Part shown: piece by piece, positions 33,123-45,835 of the stretch | Layout of the letters: each line of letters opens with the position of its first letter | How positions within the stretch are numbered: the stretch's first letter is position 1 | From: Halichoerus grypus | Lineage: Eukaryota > Chordata > Mammalia > Carnivora > Phocidae | Direction of reading: 5' to 3' | Assembly: GCF_964656455.1 (NCBI RefSeq) | Contig: NC_135718.1 | Location: 150,332,762 to 150,396,761 of the forward strand | Length of the DNA: 64,000 nucleotides | Position numbers and translations under genes: made by a program | The notes under the pieces: model-generated | Databases searched by the model: none | Told to the model about the DNA's origin: nothing | Seen by the model: the letters and a program-made list of their open reading frames with translations, nothing else

Positions 33123-33721
33123 TCCAGCCCACCACCAAGTCCACCACCACCACCACCGCCATCACCAGCAGGACCAAGTCCGCGACCAGCGCACCAGCAA
33201 TGACATCATTGCCAACGGTACCCAAGTCCTCCACAATCACCACCACCGCCTCGACCTCCACCACCACCACCACCACCACCACCACCAACTCCAGCACCAC
33301 CACCTCCACCATCACCACCACCACCACCGCCATCACCAGCAGGACCAAGTCCAGCACCAGCGCACCAGCATGGGCATCATTGCCAACGGTACCCAAGTCC
33401 TCCACGATCACCACCACCACCTCTACCACCACCACCACCACCACCACGACCACCACCACCGCCACCTTCACCATCACCACCGCCGCCGCCGCCATCACCA
33501 GCAGGACCAAGGCCACCACCAGCTCACCAGCATGGGCATCATTGCCAACGGTACCGAAGTCCTCCACGATCACCACCACCACCACCACCACCACCAGCTC
33601 CACCACCACCAGCCCCACCACCGACTCCACCGTCACCACACCGACTCGGGCACCATCGCCAACACTACTGGAGTCCGTCACCACCACCGCCACCACCGGG
33701 ACCGTGCACACCATCACCACA
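33123..33721. repeat. ACC triplet block, unit 4
   Basis: Four-GCC form. Confidence 0.9.
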
Positions 33722-34716
33722 GCAGCCCGCGCGCCGGCACCAACAGCACGAGGTCCACCCCCAGCAGCAGGAGCAGCAGCAGCAGCAAGTCGTCCTCCGC
33801 CAGCAGCACAAGCACCAGCACAGCCCGCACCCCCACCCCCACCCCCACCAGCCCCTCCTGCCCCAACGTCCCCACACGGGTCCCCTGCCTGCACGCCCCC
33901 TCCTTTCCGAGTCCTCAGTGGTCAATGATCCTGTGTGGCATCTGTCCCTTTGGCCTCTCTGAATCTCAACCCCAGGACGACCCCTGACGCGTCACTGGCT
34001 GTCCCGATGACAGGTGATGGAAGCCTCGGGGGCGGTGGAATCCCTCGCCCCGTTGGGACGGCTCCTAGACCCGGTCCCGCCCTCTCTCTGTGTCTCCCTT
34101 GCCTGCCTGCCTGCCGGCCTGCTTCCCACCCACGCCCCCCACACCCCACCCCTTGGCCTGACCACCTTGCAGCACAGCACAGCGGTCTCCCCCCGCGCAC
34201 CTCCTCCGCCACGGTCCTGTCCCGCCACGGGGGCCTCCAGCTTTCTTGCACCGGGGCCCACTCCCCAGCACTTGCCGCGTGCAGCTCCTGCCAGCCTCCA
34301 GGCTGGACCCCTCCCACCCACCCCCCACCCCTTGTCCCCCACCCCCATCCCTCACATTCTCGGCTGGCAGTCCCGGCCTCCCACAGGCTCCTCAGGCACA
34401 CTCGTGCTCTCTCCCCTCCCCTACCTCAGATCTCACCCTCCCGCACAGGTGCTCACGTACGTGCCTGGCATGGCGCCGGGGAAGGAGCCCTTCCCCCCCC
34501 CCCCCCCACCGAAGCCTCTGCAGACACCCTGCCCGACTGTCCGGCCACACTCTGGACCGGTCCCGCAAGCCCCACACCTCCCCGCCCCCGGCACCCCACC
34601 CACACACCCGGGCTGCCCCCGGCCCTCCCCTCCTTCTGGGATCCTTTTGGCTCTGTGCCCTAACCCCCGTGGCAGGCCACCCACGTGAGTAAACACCTTC
34701 ATCCCGCGGTATCCCC

Positions 34717-34895
34717 CACCACACACACTCCACACACACACACACACACACCACACACGCTCACACACACCCCCCACATGCTCACACCCACACCCCCCCA
34801 CATGCTCACACCCACACACACCCAACTTGCTCACACACGCCCACCCACACACACACACCACACACACACCCAGACACACACACATACACACACAG
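34717..34895. repeat. CA-rich block, unit 4
   Basis: Unit 4 copy, same length. Confidence 0.92.
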
Positions 34896-36003
34896 AAGCA
34901 ATGGCACTGAGGGAACTTCCCGTGGTGACGGTAAGCGCCCGGCCGCCCACAGCGGCTCCTTTCCGCCGCTGGTACGACCTTGTCCCAACCCAGCCAGTGT
35001 GGTGCTGCGGCAGCTTTGGCCGGTGCACGGGCTGTCCGCTTGGGCTCCTAAAGGAGACAATCTCTGAACAGACAGCAGACCCTTGGCGGACAGGGGTGTG
35101 CAAGTGTTGGTGGGAAGGAGACTGTGGTCTGCGATTTAGCTGGAGGAGCACCCGGACAAGACGACGGGCACAGGGGTGGAGAGAGGGCTGGAGTAGATCC
35201 TGGCTAGGTGTAGGCTAAGGCGCCAATGGGAAAACCTTACACGGGCAATCTCGGTCGTGGGCCTGCGCGCTGGCGGTGGGGGCTGGGGGAGGTGGAAGGC
35301 GTTCCAGGGAACACGCTCGCCACTTTGCCGTGGGACTCAAGGGATGGGTGATGCGATTTCAAGAACCTGTTGGCTACAAGTCCACCGTCTGTCTCCGGTG
35401 TGCCTCCACCCCCTCCTCCTGCTTGGCTGTTGGGTTTTCCCCACCGGCCTCCCGAATCTTCGTGCTCTCTCTCCTGCACTGCCCGTCGGTTCTGCTTCCT
35501 GCACCCGTCCAGATTCGCTTTCCCGACTCCACCTCCCGGGCGCAACCGTGCCGCTGTCTGCTCGCGGTGGCCGGGAAGCTGGCCCGAGCGGTGGCTGGCC
35601 CGAGCGGTGGCTGGCCCGAGGGCGAGGGAAGGGACCAGGGGCTCCAGCAGGTGACCCGACTCAAAGAGGTAGATCGCTCACCCTGCCCCGACCTCTTCCC
35701 CCACTCCCACCCCCCCCACCCCCCCACCCCCGCTTCCCCGCACCGACACCACTAACTAGCACCCCTTGAAGGAGCAAGGGGTGGCTTGTCAGGGGTGGCG
35801 CGGTTTCTCCTGGCCGCAGCAGTGCCGCCGGAGAGTCCAAGCACCTGCGGTGGCCGGACGTGCGGGCGTCTGTGGGTGGCCCCGAGTGAGGACAGAGGGT
35901 GTCGCGGGTGGCCTCTCGGGTTTGGGGCGGAGGAAGAGGGGGAGCCATGCGAGCGCCCAGGGGAGGCGCCGATGCGCTGCCGTTGGGCGGCCGGCCCGCT
36001 GGC

Positions 36004-36232
36004 GAGGCCAAAAGGTTTCGGCTGGCCGAGGCGACAGGGCAAGGCTTGGGCTAGCCCGGGCGCCTGGCCTTGTCTGGGCACCGAGGCCGTGGAGCTAGCC
36101 GCGGGGCAAGGGAGAAGCGAGGCCAAAAGGTTTGGGCTGGCCGAGGCGACAGGGCAAGGCTTGGGCTACCCGGGCGCCTGGCCTTGTCTGGGCACCGAGG
36201 CCGTGGAGCTAGCCGCGGGGCAAGGGAGAAGC
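36004..36232. repeat. 115-bp duplication, unit 5
   Basis: Unit 5 copy. Confidence 0.94.
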
Positions 36233-36304
36233 CAGCCAGCTTCGGCTAAAAGGGGTGCGGATGCGCTGGGGAGAGGTCGGTAGGCCGAGAGGAAGAAGAA
36301 AGGC

Positions 36305-36376
36305 TTCCCTGACCGGGAATCGAACCCGGGCCGCGGCGGTGAGAGCGCCGAATCCTAACCACTAGACCACCAGGGA
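36305..36376 (-). tRNA. tRNA-Glu (CTC), unit 5
   Basis: Gene body unchanged; no proximal T4; C variant in the 5' flank. Confidence 0.98.
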
Positions 36377-36661
36377 GCGTCGGGCCCTGCGCCTGGCCCG
36401 CGCGCCCTGGGCGCAGCGCCTCCACACCACCCCCTCGCCTCCGCTTTGGCTCCAAGGCCCCTGCCTTGCCACGGCCAGCCGCCCTCCGGCCCTACCAATC
36501 CACCCGCCCTGCTGGCAGCACCCTCAAAACGCTGCGCACCTCCTTCCCTCCCTCACACACGCGCTCGGCCTCGGGCCACGCTCCGGCTCCGGGCTCTCGG
36601 CTCCGGGCTCCCATCGGGCCTGGGCACGACGGCCCTGGAGCCCTGCAAAAGGTTGGCCAGC

Positions 36662-36733
36662 TGCGTTGGCCGGGAATCGAACCCGGGTCAACTGCTTGGA
36701 AGGCAGCTATGCTCACCACTATACCACCAACGC
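36662..36733 (-). tRNA. tRNA-Gly (TCC), unit 5
   Basis: Gene body unchanged. Terminator T4 at 36647-36650. Long type B 3' flank. Confidence 0.98.
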
Positions 36734-36952
36734 TGCACAGCCCGGGCCCGCCCCGAGACGCCGGCGCAGGGTTCGCAGAGGCGCCTTCACGCCTTCTCGC
36801 CGCCGCCTGGGCTGCCTGGCGCAGCCCTGCCCCGACGTGCCGCCAGTCCGCAGCTCTGCGCTGCCGCACGCGCCAGCAGCGGCCGCCCCAGCCCCAACCC
36901 CAGCCCCAGCCCCGCCAGCCCGACGCCGCCGTGCGGCTCCGCAGGCCCGACC

Positions 36953-36980
36953 GCCCGCCGCCCGCCGCCCGCCGCCCGCC
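36953..36980. repeat. GCCCGCC array, 4 copies, unit 5
   Basis: Counted directly: 28 bp. Confidence 0.95.
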
Positions 36981-37479
36981 TCTGGGGGGCGCTCTGGCCG
37001 CCGTGCCGCTCCCCCGGCCCTCGGCTGCCGGCCGGGCATTCCCCGGCCCGCGAGACACGCTTCCCTCCGGCGACCCGCTCGCCCGGGCCCTTCTCCGCGG
37101 ACTGCCCGGCGAGGCCACATCCCGCACCCACAGGGGACCCGACCCAGCCGCCGCCCACCCGTCCCCCGCGCCCACCCCCACCCCCACGCCCAGCCAGCAC
37201 CGGGCAGCGTCGCGTCACCAAGGAGCCCGTTGCGGCCAGTCACTCGTCAGGCGCCGGGGGCACGACAGGAGGCCCTGGCTGGGCCGTGGCGACCCCGCAC
37301 GCGCGCGCCCGGGCTCACGAGGAAGGGAAACGGGTGGGGGCGGTCGACGGTGGGCAGGCCGGGCACCCGTCGTCGCCCCGCGCCTCTCGCCGGACGCGGG
37401 AGGGACGAGAAGAAGGGCCCTGGGGCCAAGCGTTTGGACAGAGCGGCGGTGGCGCCGGCCACCAAAAAGGGCGTCTTGC

Positions 37480-37551
37480 CTCCCCGTCGGGGAATCGAAC
37501 CCCGGTCTCCCGCGTGACAGGCGGGGATACTCACCACTATACTAACGAGGA
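37480..37551 (-). tRNA. tRNA-Asp (GTC), unit 5
   Basis: Gene body unchanged. Terminator T5 at 37464-37468. Confidence 0.98.
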
Positions 37552-38168
37552 CGGCGGCGGCGGCCACCCGGGCGCCCGACCCCTCTCCGCCTGCCCGCCC
37601 ACGCCTACCCCTGCCCTCGACGCCCCGCCTTACGCAGGCGCCCGCCACGTGCCACACCCGACCCGACCCCAAACCAACCGCGCCAGCCCGCAGAGCAGCC
37701 CTCCCATCCCGACTCGGAGTGGACCCCAGGCCCGGGCCCCGGACCCGGACGGCGCGGAACACTCCGAGTGCGCCGGCGCCTAGGGCCTGCCGGGCGCCGA
37801 TCGCGCAGGGAGAAGAGGCCCGAGCGGGCAAGCAAGGATGCGAGCAGGAGGACGGGCGCCCGGGATGGGCAGGGGCGGCGGAGGGAGGGCGGCGAGGACC
37901 TAGTGGGGGTGGGGGGCGGCGGCGGCGAGACAGGCTGGCCCGACGCCGGTCTCTGGGTGCGGGGCCGCCATGTGCGAGGAGGCGGGGCGGGGCGGGGCGA
38001 GGCGGCGGCGACGGCGGCGGCGGCGGCGGCGCCAGGCGAGTCGGCTGGCGCTGCTCCTGGTCGGCCGGGGCGCGCGTCCCGTCCCTTGCGCGCCCACACA
38101 GCCGCCAGCCGCCACCAGCGTCCGCGCCGGGTCCCAGCCAGGCGAGCGGCGACGCGCCCAGGCCCGCC

Positions 38169-38251
38169 GTCAGGATGGCCGAGCGGTCTAAGGCGCTGCG
38201 TTCAGGTCGCAGTCTCCCCTGGAGGCGTGGGTTCGAATCCCACTCCTGACA
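38169..38251 (+). tRNA. tRNA-Leu (CAG), unit 5
   Basis: Gene body unchanged. Terminator T4 at 38260-38263. Confidence 0.98.
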
Positions 38252-39853
38252 CGCCCACCTTTTGGCCCGCCCGACCAGGGCACCGGACCCCGGCGGGCCT
38301 GCACCACGCCCTCTCGCAAGCCCGGTCCTGCCTGACCCGCCGCTCCTGCCTTGCACCCTAGCAGAAGGGGCCCAGTGCCGAGCCCTGACGCCTCGACGCT
38401 CCTGGCCACAGGCTTGGCGCACACACGCCCTCCCCCACCAGTTCCCGCGCCTTTCCCGCCCGATCCCACCCCCACCCCCGCAGGCCTGGGGAACTTCGCA
38501 GCACGTCTCTCCTCACCTGCTTTCCGGGGGCTGCGTTTTCCTTCCTTCCTCGCTCCCGCTCCCGCTCCCGCTCCCGCCCACTCCCGCGGCCCCCTGCAGA
38601 CCAGCCGGCTGCGCAAATGCCCAAAGCCCTCCGCATTCCGTTCTCCAGCAGACCGGTGCCTGGTGAAGAGCGCCTCGCTCTCAGAGCCGTGCACTCCCGC
38701 CACCAGGAGCACACCGTCCCACAGAGAGCCCGTCCTTTCCGCCGGCCCCCATTCCCTTCTCTCCACACCCTGCTCAGGTGGCCCGAGGTGCCCACGAGGA
38801 TTTGCCACCTTGATGACGCTTTACCCTGGCCACACCTGCCTGCCTCCCTCCCGGGACACAGGCTGCCCGGCCACCTGCTCGCCGGCCCACGACAGGGCCC
38901 TCCCTTCAGTGGGCCTGGCCCGGGAGTCCAGCCCGGGAAGGTGGCTCCCGTGAGCGCTGAGCCGAAGGAAGCCCTGAATCCCCAGGCCACCCACCTGGGC
39001 GCCCGAGCGCATCTCCGCGCCGGCAGCCGCTGCCCGGCCGGGACCCGAGGACCCCAGCGCGCTCCCTCACCGCGCTGTCGGCCAGCTAGCCAGCAGCCGC
39101 TCGGCCAGAGCGCTCCCGCGAGCCGAGATCGCGCTCCGGCCTCACAACCACCGCCCCCCCCCCCCCGCGCCCCGCCGAGCTGGCCCCCTAGGGAGCGCTG
39201 CGCGCCCGAGCTCAGACACGTCGCTTCGCTCTCCTGGCCTGAGCGGCTCCTCGGCGGCGCCGGCGGCGCTACGGGGCCTCCATCTCCTACACACAACACA
39301 CGCGCCCGCGGACACCCACACACCCACACCCACACACCCCACCCCGCGACAGCCCACCCCACGGCACCGCACGTGCGCACACAACCGGAGCTCCGGTCCC
39401 CAGCCCCGCCCGCCCTCGCACACTCTGCCCCGGCCACAAAGCCCTCGGCCAAAGGGGCTCTCTGGGTGGCGGCTGAGAGGAGCCGCTGAAGGCAGCGGCA
39501 GGGCTCAGCCGCGCCTGCCACGGGATCCCCCGCGCTGGGTGGGATTCGGGCGCTGGCCAGCCTGGGTCCGGCTCCCGGCTGCCCCTGGCGACCCCGGCAG
39601 GGCAGCGTCTCGCCGCGGCCCTGGACCGAGGACAAAGCGCCGCATGAGCCTAGTCGGCCACCGTGCGTCCGCGCCGCGCTCGGCCCGCGTGCGCCGCTCC
39701 CTAGGGCTCCGGACGTGCCTGGAGCGTCTGGTCCACACCGCCCGTCCGCCTCCTGCTCAAACGAAGCCGATGCTCCGAACCGGCCCGGACCCGTGTCTGG
39801 CCGCCGCTGGCGAGCGCCGCTGGGGAAGCCGTCTGGGGAGCGGCGCCATCGGT

Positions 39854-39924
39854 GCATGGGTGGTTCAGTGGTAGAATTCTCGCCTGCCACGCGGGAGGCC
39901 CGGGTTCGATTCCCGGCCCATGCA
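39854..39924 (+). tRNA. tRNA-Gly (GCC), unit 5
   Basis: Gene body unchanged. Terminator T4 at 39938-39941. Confidence 0.98.
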
Positions 39925-40710
39925 GCGCGCCGTCCCCTTTTGGCCGGCCCTGCAGCCCCAACGCGCGCGCGCCCGCGCCCCCGGCTTCCTCTCGCCCACG
40001 CTCAAGGCGCCTGGCCTGAACTAGCTCCGCTCCGGACCCAGCCGGAGCCCGCCCCTGCCCTGCCGCCCGTTCCCTTCCTCTCGGTCCTTCTCGCCCAGGG
40101 GACCAACTCCACCCAGCGCCCGAGGCCCCTGGCCCGCCCACACGCCTCCCTTGCCCCTTTTCTCTTCAGGACCCTGAGCACCCCGCTTCGCTCACCCGCT
40201 TCCCTTCCAGCAATGCTTCCCCGCACCACCACACACCCGCACCGCGCCGCGCCGCACCAGAGCCCACGGGGCCGCGCCCCACCTCCGCGCCTTTCATCAC
40301 CGTTCCTCCCTCCCTGTCTCACTCTACCCACACTGCCAGAATCCTCGTCTCTTTGCACAACCAGGGGCAACCAAGTTGCCACCCCTAGCCCTGATCCGTC
40401 CTATTCTCCTCCAGGGACCCTCACAAACTCACTGGGGTGCACCAGGAAGACCAGATGCATGGCACCACATCCTCCCGACGCGCGCCCTATAGTCTCTTGA
40501 GGCGCCGCTTGGCCGCAGTAGCCTCCAAACTCCGCCGCTCCTGCAACGCTAGGACCCCCGCCAACACCAGGTCCACCACCGCCCGCGCCGGCACTAGCAC
40601 CAGCAGCACCAATCTCCCCATCCGCCGCCGCCGCCGCCGCCACCGCCACAAGTCCACCGTCACCACACCGCCTCGGGCACCATCGCCCACAACAGTGAAG
40701 TCCTCCAACA

Positions 40711-41315
40711 TCCAGCCCACCACCAAGTCCACCACCACCACCACCGCCATCACCAGCAGGACCAAGTCCGCGACCAGCGCACCAGCAATGACATCATTGC
40801 CAACGGTACCCAAGTCCTCCACAATCACCACCACCGCCTCGACCTCCACCACCACCACCACCACCACCACCACCAACTCCAGCACCACCACCTCCACCAT
40901 CACCACCACCACCACCGCCATCACCAGCAGGACCAAGTCCAGCACCAGCGCACCAGCATGGGCATCATTGCCAACGGTACCCAAGTCCTCCACGATCACC
41001 ACCACCACCTCTACCACCACCACCACCACCACCACGACCACCACCACCGCCACCTTCACCATCACCACCGCCGCCGCCGCCGCCGCCATCACCAGCAGGA
41101 CCAAGGCCACCACCAGCTCACCAGCATGGGCATCATTGCCAACGGTACCGAAGTCCTCCACGATCACCACCACCACCACCACCACCACCAGCTCCACCAC
41201 CACCAGCCCCACCACCGACTCCACCGTCACCACACCGACTCGGGCACCATCGCCAACACTACTGGAGTCCGTCACCACCACCGCCACCACCGGGACCGTG
41301 CACACCATCACCACA
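40711..41315. repeat. ACC triplet block, unit 5
   Basis: Long (two extra GCC) form, otherwise seen only in unit 1. Confidence 0.9.
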
Positions 41316-42308
41316 GCAGCCCGCGCGCCGGCACCAACAGCACGAGGTCCACCCCCAGCAGCAGGAGCAGCAGCAGCAGCAAGTCGTCCTCCGCCAGCAG
41401 CACAAGCACCAGCACAGCCCGCACCCCCACCCCCACCCCCACCAGCCCCTCCTGCCCCAACGTCCCCACACGGGTCCCCTGCCTGCACGCCCCCTCCTTT
41501 CCGAGTCCTCAGTGGTCAATGATCCTGTGTGGCATCTGTCCCTTTGGCCTCTCTGAATCTCAACCCCAGGACGACCCCTGACGCGTCACTGGCTGTCCCG
41601 ATGACAGGTGATGGAAGCCTCGGGGGCGGTGGAATCCCTCGCCCCGTTGGGACGGCTCCTAGACCCGGTCCCGCCCTCTCTCTGTGTCTCCCTTGCCTGC
41701 CTGCCTGCCGGCCTGCTTCCCACCCACGCCCCCCACACCCCACCCCTTGGCCTGACCACCTTGCAGCACAGCACAGCGGTCTCCCCCCGCGCACCTCCTC
41801 CGCCACGGTCCTGTCCCGCCACGGGGGCCTCCAGCTTTCTTGCACCGGGGCCCACTCCCCAGCACTTGCCGCGTGCAGCTCCTGCCAGCCTCCAGGCTGG
41901 ACCCCTCCCACCCACCCCCCACCCCTTGTCCCCCACCCCCATCCCTCACATTCTCGGCTGGCAGTCCCGGCCTCCCACAGGCTCCTCAGGCACACTCGTG
42001 CTCTCTCCCCTCCCCTACCTCAGATCTCACCCTCCCGCACAGGTGCTCACGTACGTGCCTGGCATGGCGCCGGGGAAGGAGCCCTTCCCCCCCCCCCCCA
42101 CCGAAGCCTCTGCAGACACCCTGCCCGACTGTCCGGCCACACTCTGGACCGGTCCCGCAAGCCCCACACCTCCCCGCCCCCGGCACCCCACCCACACACC
42201 CGGGCTGCCCCCGGCCCTCCCCTCCTTCTGGGATCCTTTTGGCTCTGTGCCCTAACCCCCGTGGCAGGCCACCCACGTGAGTAAACACCTTCATCCCGCG
42301 GTATCCCC

Positions 42309-42487
42309 CACCACACACACTCCACACACACACACACACACACCACACACGCTCACACACACCCCCCACATGCTCACACCCACACCCCCCCACATGCTCA
42401 CACCCACACACACCCAACTTGCTCACACACGCCCACCCACACACACACACCACACACACACCCAGACACACACACATACACACACAG
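42309..42487. repeat. CA-rich block, unit 5
   Basis: Unit 5 copy, same length. Confidence 0.92.
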
Positions 42488-43595
42488 AAGCAATGGCACT
42501 GAGGGAACTTCCCGTGGTGACGGTAAGCGCCCGGCCGCCCACAGCGGCTCCTTTCCGCCGCTGGTACGACCTTGTCCCAACCCAGCCAGTGTGGTGCTGC
42601 GGCAGCTTTGGCCGGTGCACGGGCTGTCCGCTTGGGCTCCTAAAGGAGACAATCTCTGAACAGACAGCAGACCCTTGGCGGACAGGGGTGTGCAAGTGTT
42701 GGTGGGAAGGAGACTGTGGTCTGCGATTTAGCTGGAGGAGCACCCGGACAAGACGACGGGCACAGGGGTGGAGAGAGGGCTGGAGTAGATCCTGGCTAGG
42801 TGTAGGCTAAGGCGCCAATGGGAAAACCTTACACGGGCAATCTCGGTCGTGGGCCTGCGCGCTGGCGGTGGGGGCTGGGGGAGGTGGAAGGCGTTCCAGG
42901 GAACACGCTCGCCACTTTGCCGTGGGACTCAAGGGATGGGTGATGCGATTTCAAGAACCTGTTGGCTACAAGTCCACCGTCTGTCTCCGGTGTGCCTCCA
43001 CCCCCTCCTCCTGCTTGGCTGTTGGGTTTTCCCCACCGGCCTCCCGAATCTTCGTGCTCTCTCTCCTGCACTGCCCGTCGGTTCTGCTTCCTGCACCCGT
43101 CCAGATTCGCTTTCCCGACTCCACCTCCCGGGCGCAACCGTGCCGCTGTCTGCTCGCGGTGGCCGGGAAGCTGGCCCGAGCGGTGGCTGGCCCGAGCGGT
43201 GGCTGGCCCGAGGGCGAGGGAAGGGACCAGGGGCTCCAGCAGGTGACCCGACTCAAAGAGGTAGATCGCTCACCCTGCCCCGACCTCTTCCCCCACTCCC
43301 ACCCCCCCCACCCCCCCACCCCCGCTTCCCCGCACCGACACCACTAACTAGCACCCCTTGAAGGAGCAAGGGGTGGCTTGTCAGGGGTGGCGCGGTTTCT
43401 CCTGGCCGCAGCAGTGCCGCCGGAGAGTCCAAGCACCTGCGGTGGCCGGACGTGCGGGCGTCTGTGGGTGGCCCCGAGTGAGGACAGAGGGTGTCGCGGG
43501 TGGCCTCTCGGGTTTGGGGCGGAGGAAGAGGGGGAGCCATGCGAGCGCCCAGGGGAGGCGCCGATGCGCTGCCGTTGGGCGGCCGGCCCGCTGGC

Positions 43596-43824
43596 GAGGC
43601 CAAAAGGTTTCGGCTGGCCGAGGCGACAGGGCAAGGCTTGGGCTAGCCCGGGCGCCTGGCCTTGTCTGGGCACCGAGGCCGTGGAGCTAGCCGCGGGGCA
43701 AGGGAGAAGCGAGGCCAAAAGGTTTGGGCTGGCCGAGGCGACAGGGCAAGGCTTGGGCTACCCGGGCGCCTGGCCTTGTCTGGGCACCGAGGCCGTGGAG
43801 CTAGCCGCGGGGCAAGGGAGAAGC
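43596..43824. repeat. 115-bp duplication, unit 6
   Basis: Unit 6 copy. Confidence 0.94.
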
Positions 43825-43896
43825 CAGCCAGCTTCGGCTAAAAGGGGTGCGGATGCGCTGGGGAGAGGTCGGTAGGCCGAGAGGAAGAAGAAAGGC

Positions 43897-43968
43897 TTCC
43901 CTGACCGGGAATCGAACCCGGGCCGCGGCGGTGAGAGCGCCGAATCCTAACCACTAGACCACCAGGGA
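43897..43968 (-). tRNA. tRNA-Glu (CTC), unit 6
   Basis: Gene body unchanged; no proximal T4; T variant in the 5' flank. Confidence 0.98.
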
Positions 43969-44239
43969 GCGTCGGGCTCTGCGCCTGGCCCGCGCGCCCT
44001 GGGCGCAGCGCCTCCACACCACCCCCTCGCCTCCGCTTTGGCTCCAAGGCCCCTGCCTTGCCACGGCCAGCCGCCCTCCGGCCCTACCAATCCACCCGCC
44101 CTGCTGGCAGCACCCTCAAAACGCTGCGCACCTCCTTCCCTCCCTCACACACGCGCTCGGCCTCGGGCCACGCTCCGGCTCCGGGCTCCCATCGGGCCTG
44201 GGCACGACGGCCCTGGAGCCGTGCAAAAGGTTGGCCAGC

Positions 44240-44311
44240 TGCGTTGGCCGGGAATCGAACCCGGGTCAACTGCTTGGAAGGCAGCTATGCTCACCACTAT
44301 ACCACCAACGC
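44240..44311 (-). tRNA. tRNA-Gly (TCC), unit 6
   Basis: Gene body unchanged. Terminator T4 at 44225-44228. Short type A 3' flank. Confidence 0.98.
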
Positions 44312-44529
44312 TGCACAGCCCGGGCCGCCCCGAGACGCCGGCGCAGGGTTCGCAGAGGCGCCTTCACGCCTTCTCGCCGCCGCCTGGGCTGCCTGGCGCA
44401 GCCCTGCCCCGACGTGCCGCCAGTCCGCAGCTCTGCGCTGCCGCACGCGCCAGCAGCGGCCGCCCCAGCCCCAACCCCAGCCCCAGCCCCGCCAGCCCGA
44501 CGCCGCCGTGCGGCTCCGCAGGCCCGACC

Positions 44530-44564
44530 GCCCGCCGCCCGCCGCCCGCCGCCCGCCGCCCGCC
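44530..44564. repeat. GCCCGCC array, 5 copies, unit 6
   Basis: Counted directly: 35 bp; the only five-copy allele. Confidence 0.95.
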
Positions 44565-45063
44565 TCTGGGGGGCGCTCTGGCCGCCGTGCCGCTCCCCCG
44601 GCCCTCGGCTGCCGGCCGGGCATTCCCCGGCCCGCGAGACACGCTTCCCTCCGGCGACCCGCTCGCCCGGGCCCTTCTCCGCGGACTGCCCGGCGAGGCC
44701 ACATCCCGCACCCACAGGGGACCCGACCCAGCCGCCGCCCACCCGTCCCCCGCGCCCACCCCCACCCCCACGCCCAGCCAGCACCGGGCAGCGTCGCGTC
44801 ACCAAGGAGCCCGTTGCGGCCAGTCACTCGTCAGGCGCCGGGGGCACGACAGGAGGCCCTGGCTGGGCCGTGGCGACCCCGCACGCGCGCGCCCGGGCTC
44901 ACGAGGAAGGGAAACGGGTGGGGGCGGTCGACGGTGGGCAGGCCGGGCACCCGTCGTCGCCCCGCGCCTCTCGCCGGACGCGGGAGGGACGAGAAGAAGG
45001 GCCCTGGGGCCAAGCGTTTGGACAGAGCGGCGGTGGCGCCGGCCACCAAAAAGGGCGTCTTGC

Positions 45064-45135
45064 CTCCCCGTCGGGGAATCGAACCCCGGTCTCCCGCGTG
45101 ACAGGCGGGGATACTCACCACTATACTAACGAGGA
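45064..45135 (-). tRNA. tRNA-Asp (GTC), unit 6
   Basis: Gene body unchanged. Terminator T5 at 45048-45052. Confidence 0.98.
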
Positions 45136-45752
45136 CGGCGGCGGCGGCCACCCGGGCGCCCGACCCCTCTCCGCCTGCCCGCCCACGCCTACCCCTGCCC
45201 TCGACGCCCCGCCTTACGCAGGCGCCCGCCACGTGCCACACCCGACCCGACCCCAAACCAACCGCGCCAGCCCGCAGAGCAGCCCTCCCATCCCGACTCG
45301 GAGTGGACCCCAGGCCCGGGCCCCGGACCCGGACGGCGCGGAACACTCCGAGTGCGCCGGCGCCTAGGGCCTGCCGGGCGCCGATCGCGCAGGGAGAAGA
45401 GGCCCGAGCGGGCAAGCAAGGATGCGAGCAGGAGGACGGGCGCCCGGGATGGGCAGGGGCGGCGGAGGGAGGGCGGCGAGGACCTAGTGGGGGTGGGGGG
45501 CGGCGGCGGCGAGACAGGCTGGCCCGACGCCGGTCTCTGGGTGCGGGGCCGCCATGTGCGAGGAGGCGGGGCGGGGCGGGGCGAGGCGGCGGCGACGGCG
45601 GCGGCGGCGGCGGCGCCAGGCGAGTCGGCTGGCGCTGCTCCTGGTCGGCCGGGGCGCGCGTCCCGTCCCTTGCGCGCCCACACAGCCGCCAGCCGCCACC
45701 AGCGTCCGCGCCGGGTCCCAGCCAGGCGAGCGGCGACGCGCCCAGGCCCGCC

Positions 45753-45835
45753 GTCAGGATGGCCGAGCGGTCTAAGGCGCTGCGTTCAGGTCGCAGTCTC
45801 CCCTGGAGGCGTGGGTTCGAATCCCACTCCTGACA
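45753..45835 (+). tRNA. tRNA-Leu (CAG), unit 6
   Basis: Gene body unchanged. Terminator T4 at 45844-45847. Confidence 0.98.

Larger units (their letters stand above)
27589..35176. repeat. tRNA macrosatellite unit 4 (7588 bp)
   Basis: Type B unit, nearly the same as unit 3 (same GCTCCCCCTCCCG variant near 30965, same C15 tract), differing mainly by four rather than six heptamers. Units 3 and 4 look like the most recent adjacent duplication in the window. Confidence 0.95.
35177..42768. repeat. tRNA macrosatellite unit 5 (7592 bp), mosaic
   Basis: The left part is type B (long flank beside tRNA-Gly(TCC), C variant next to tRNA-Glu, four heptamers). The right part matches unit 1 instead: two extra GCC triplets in the ACC block and a C13 tract. 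This suggests an exchange breakpoint inside the unit. Confidence 0.95.
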
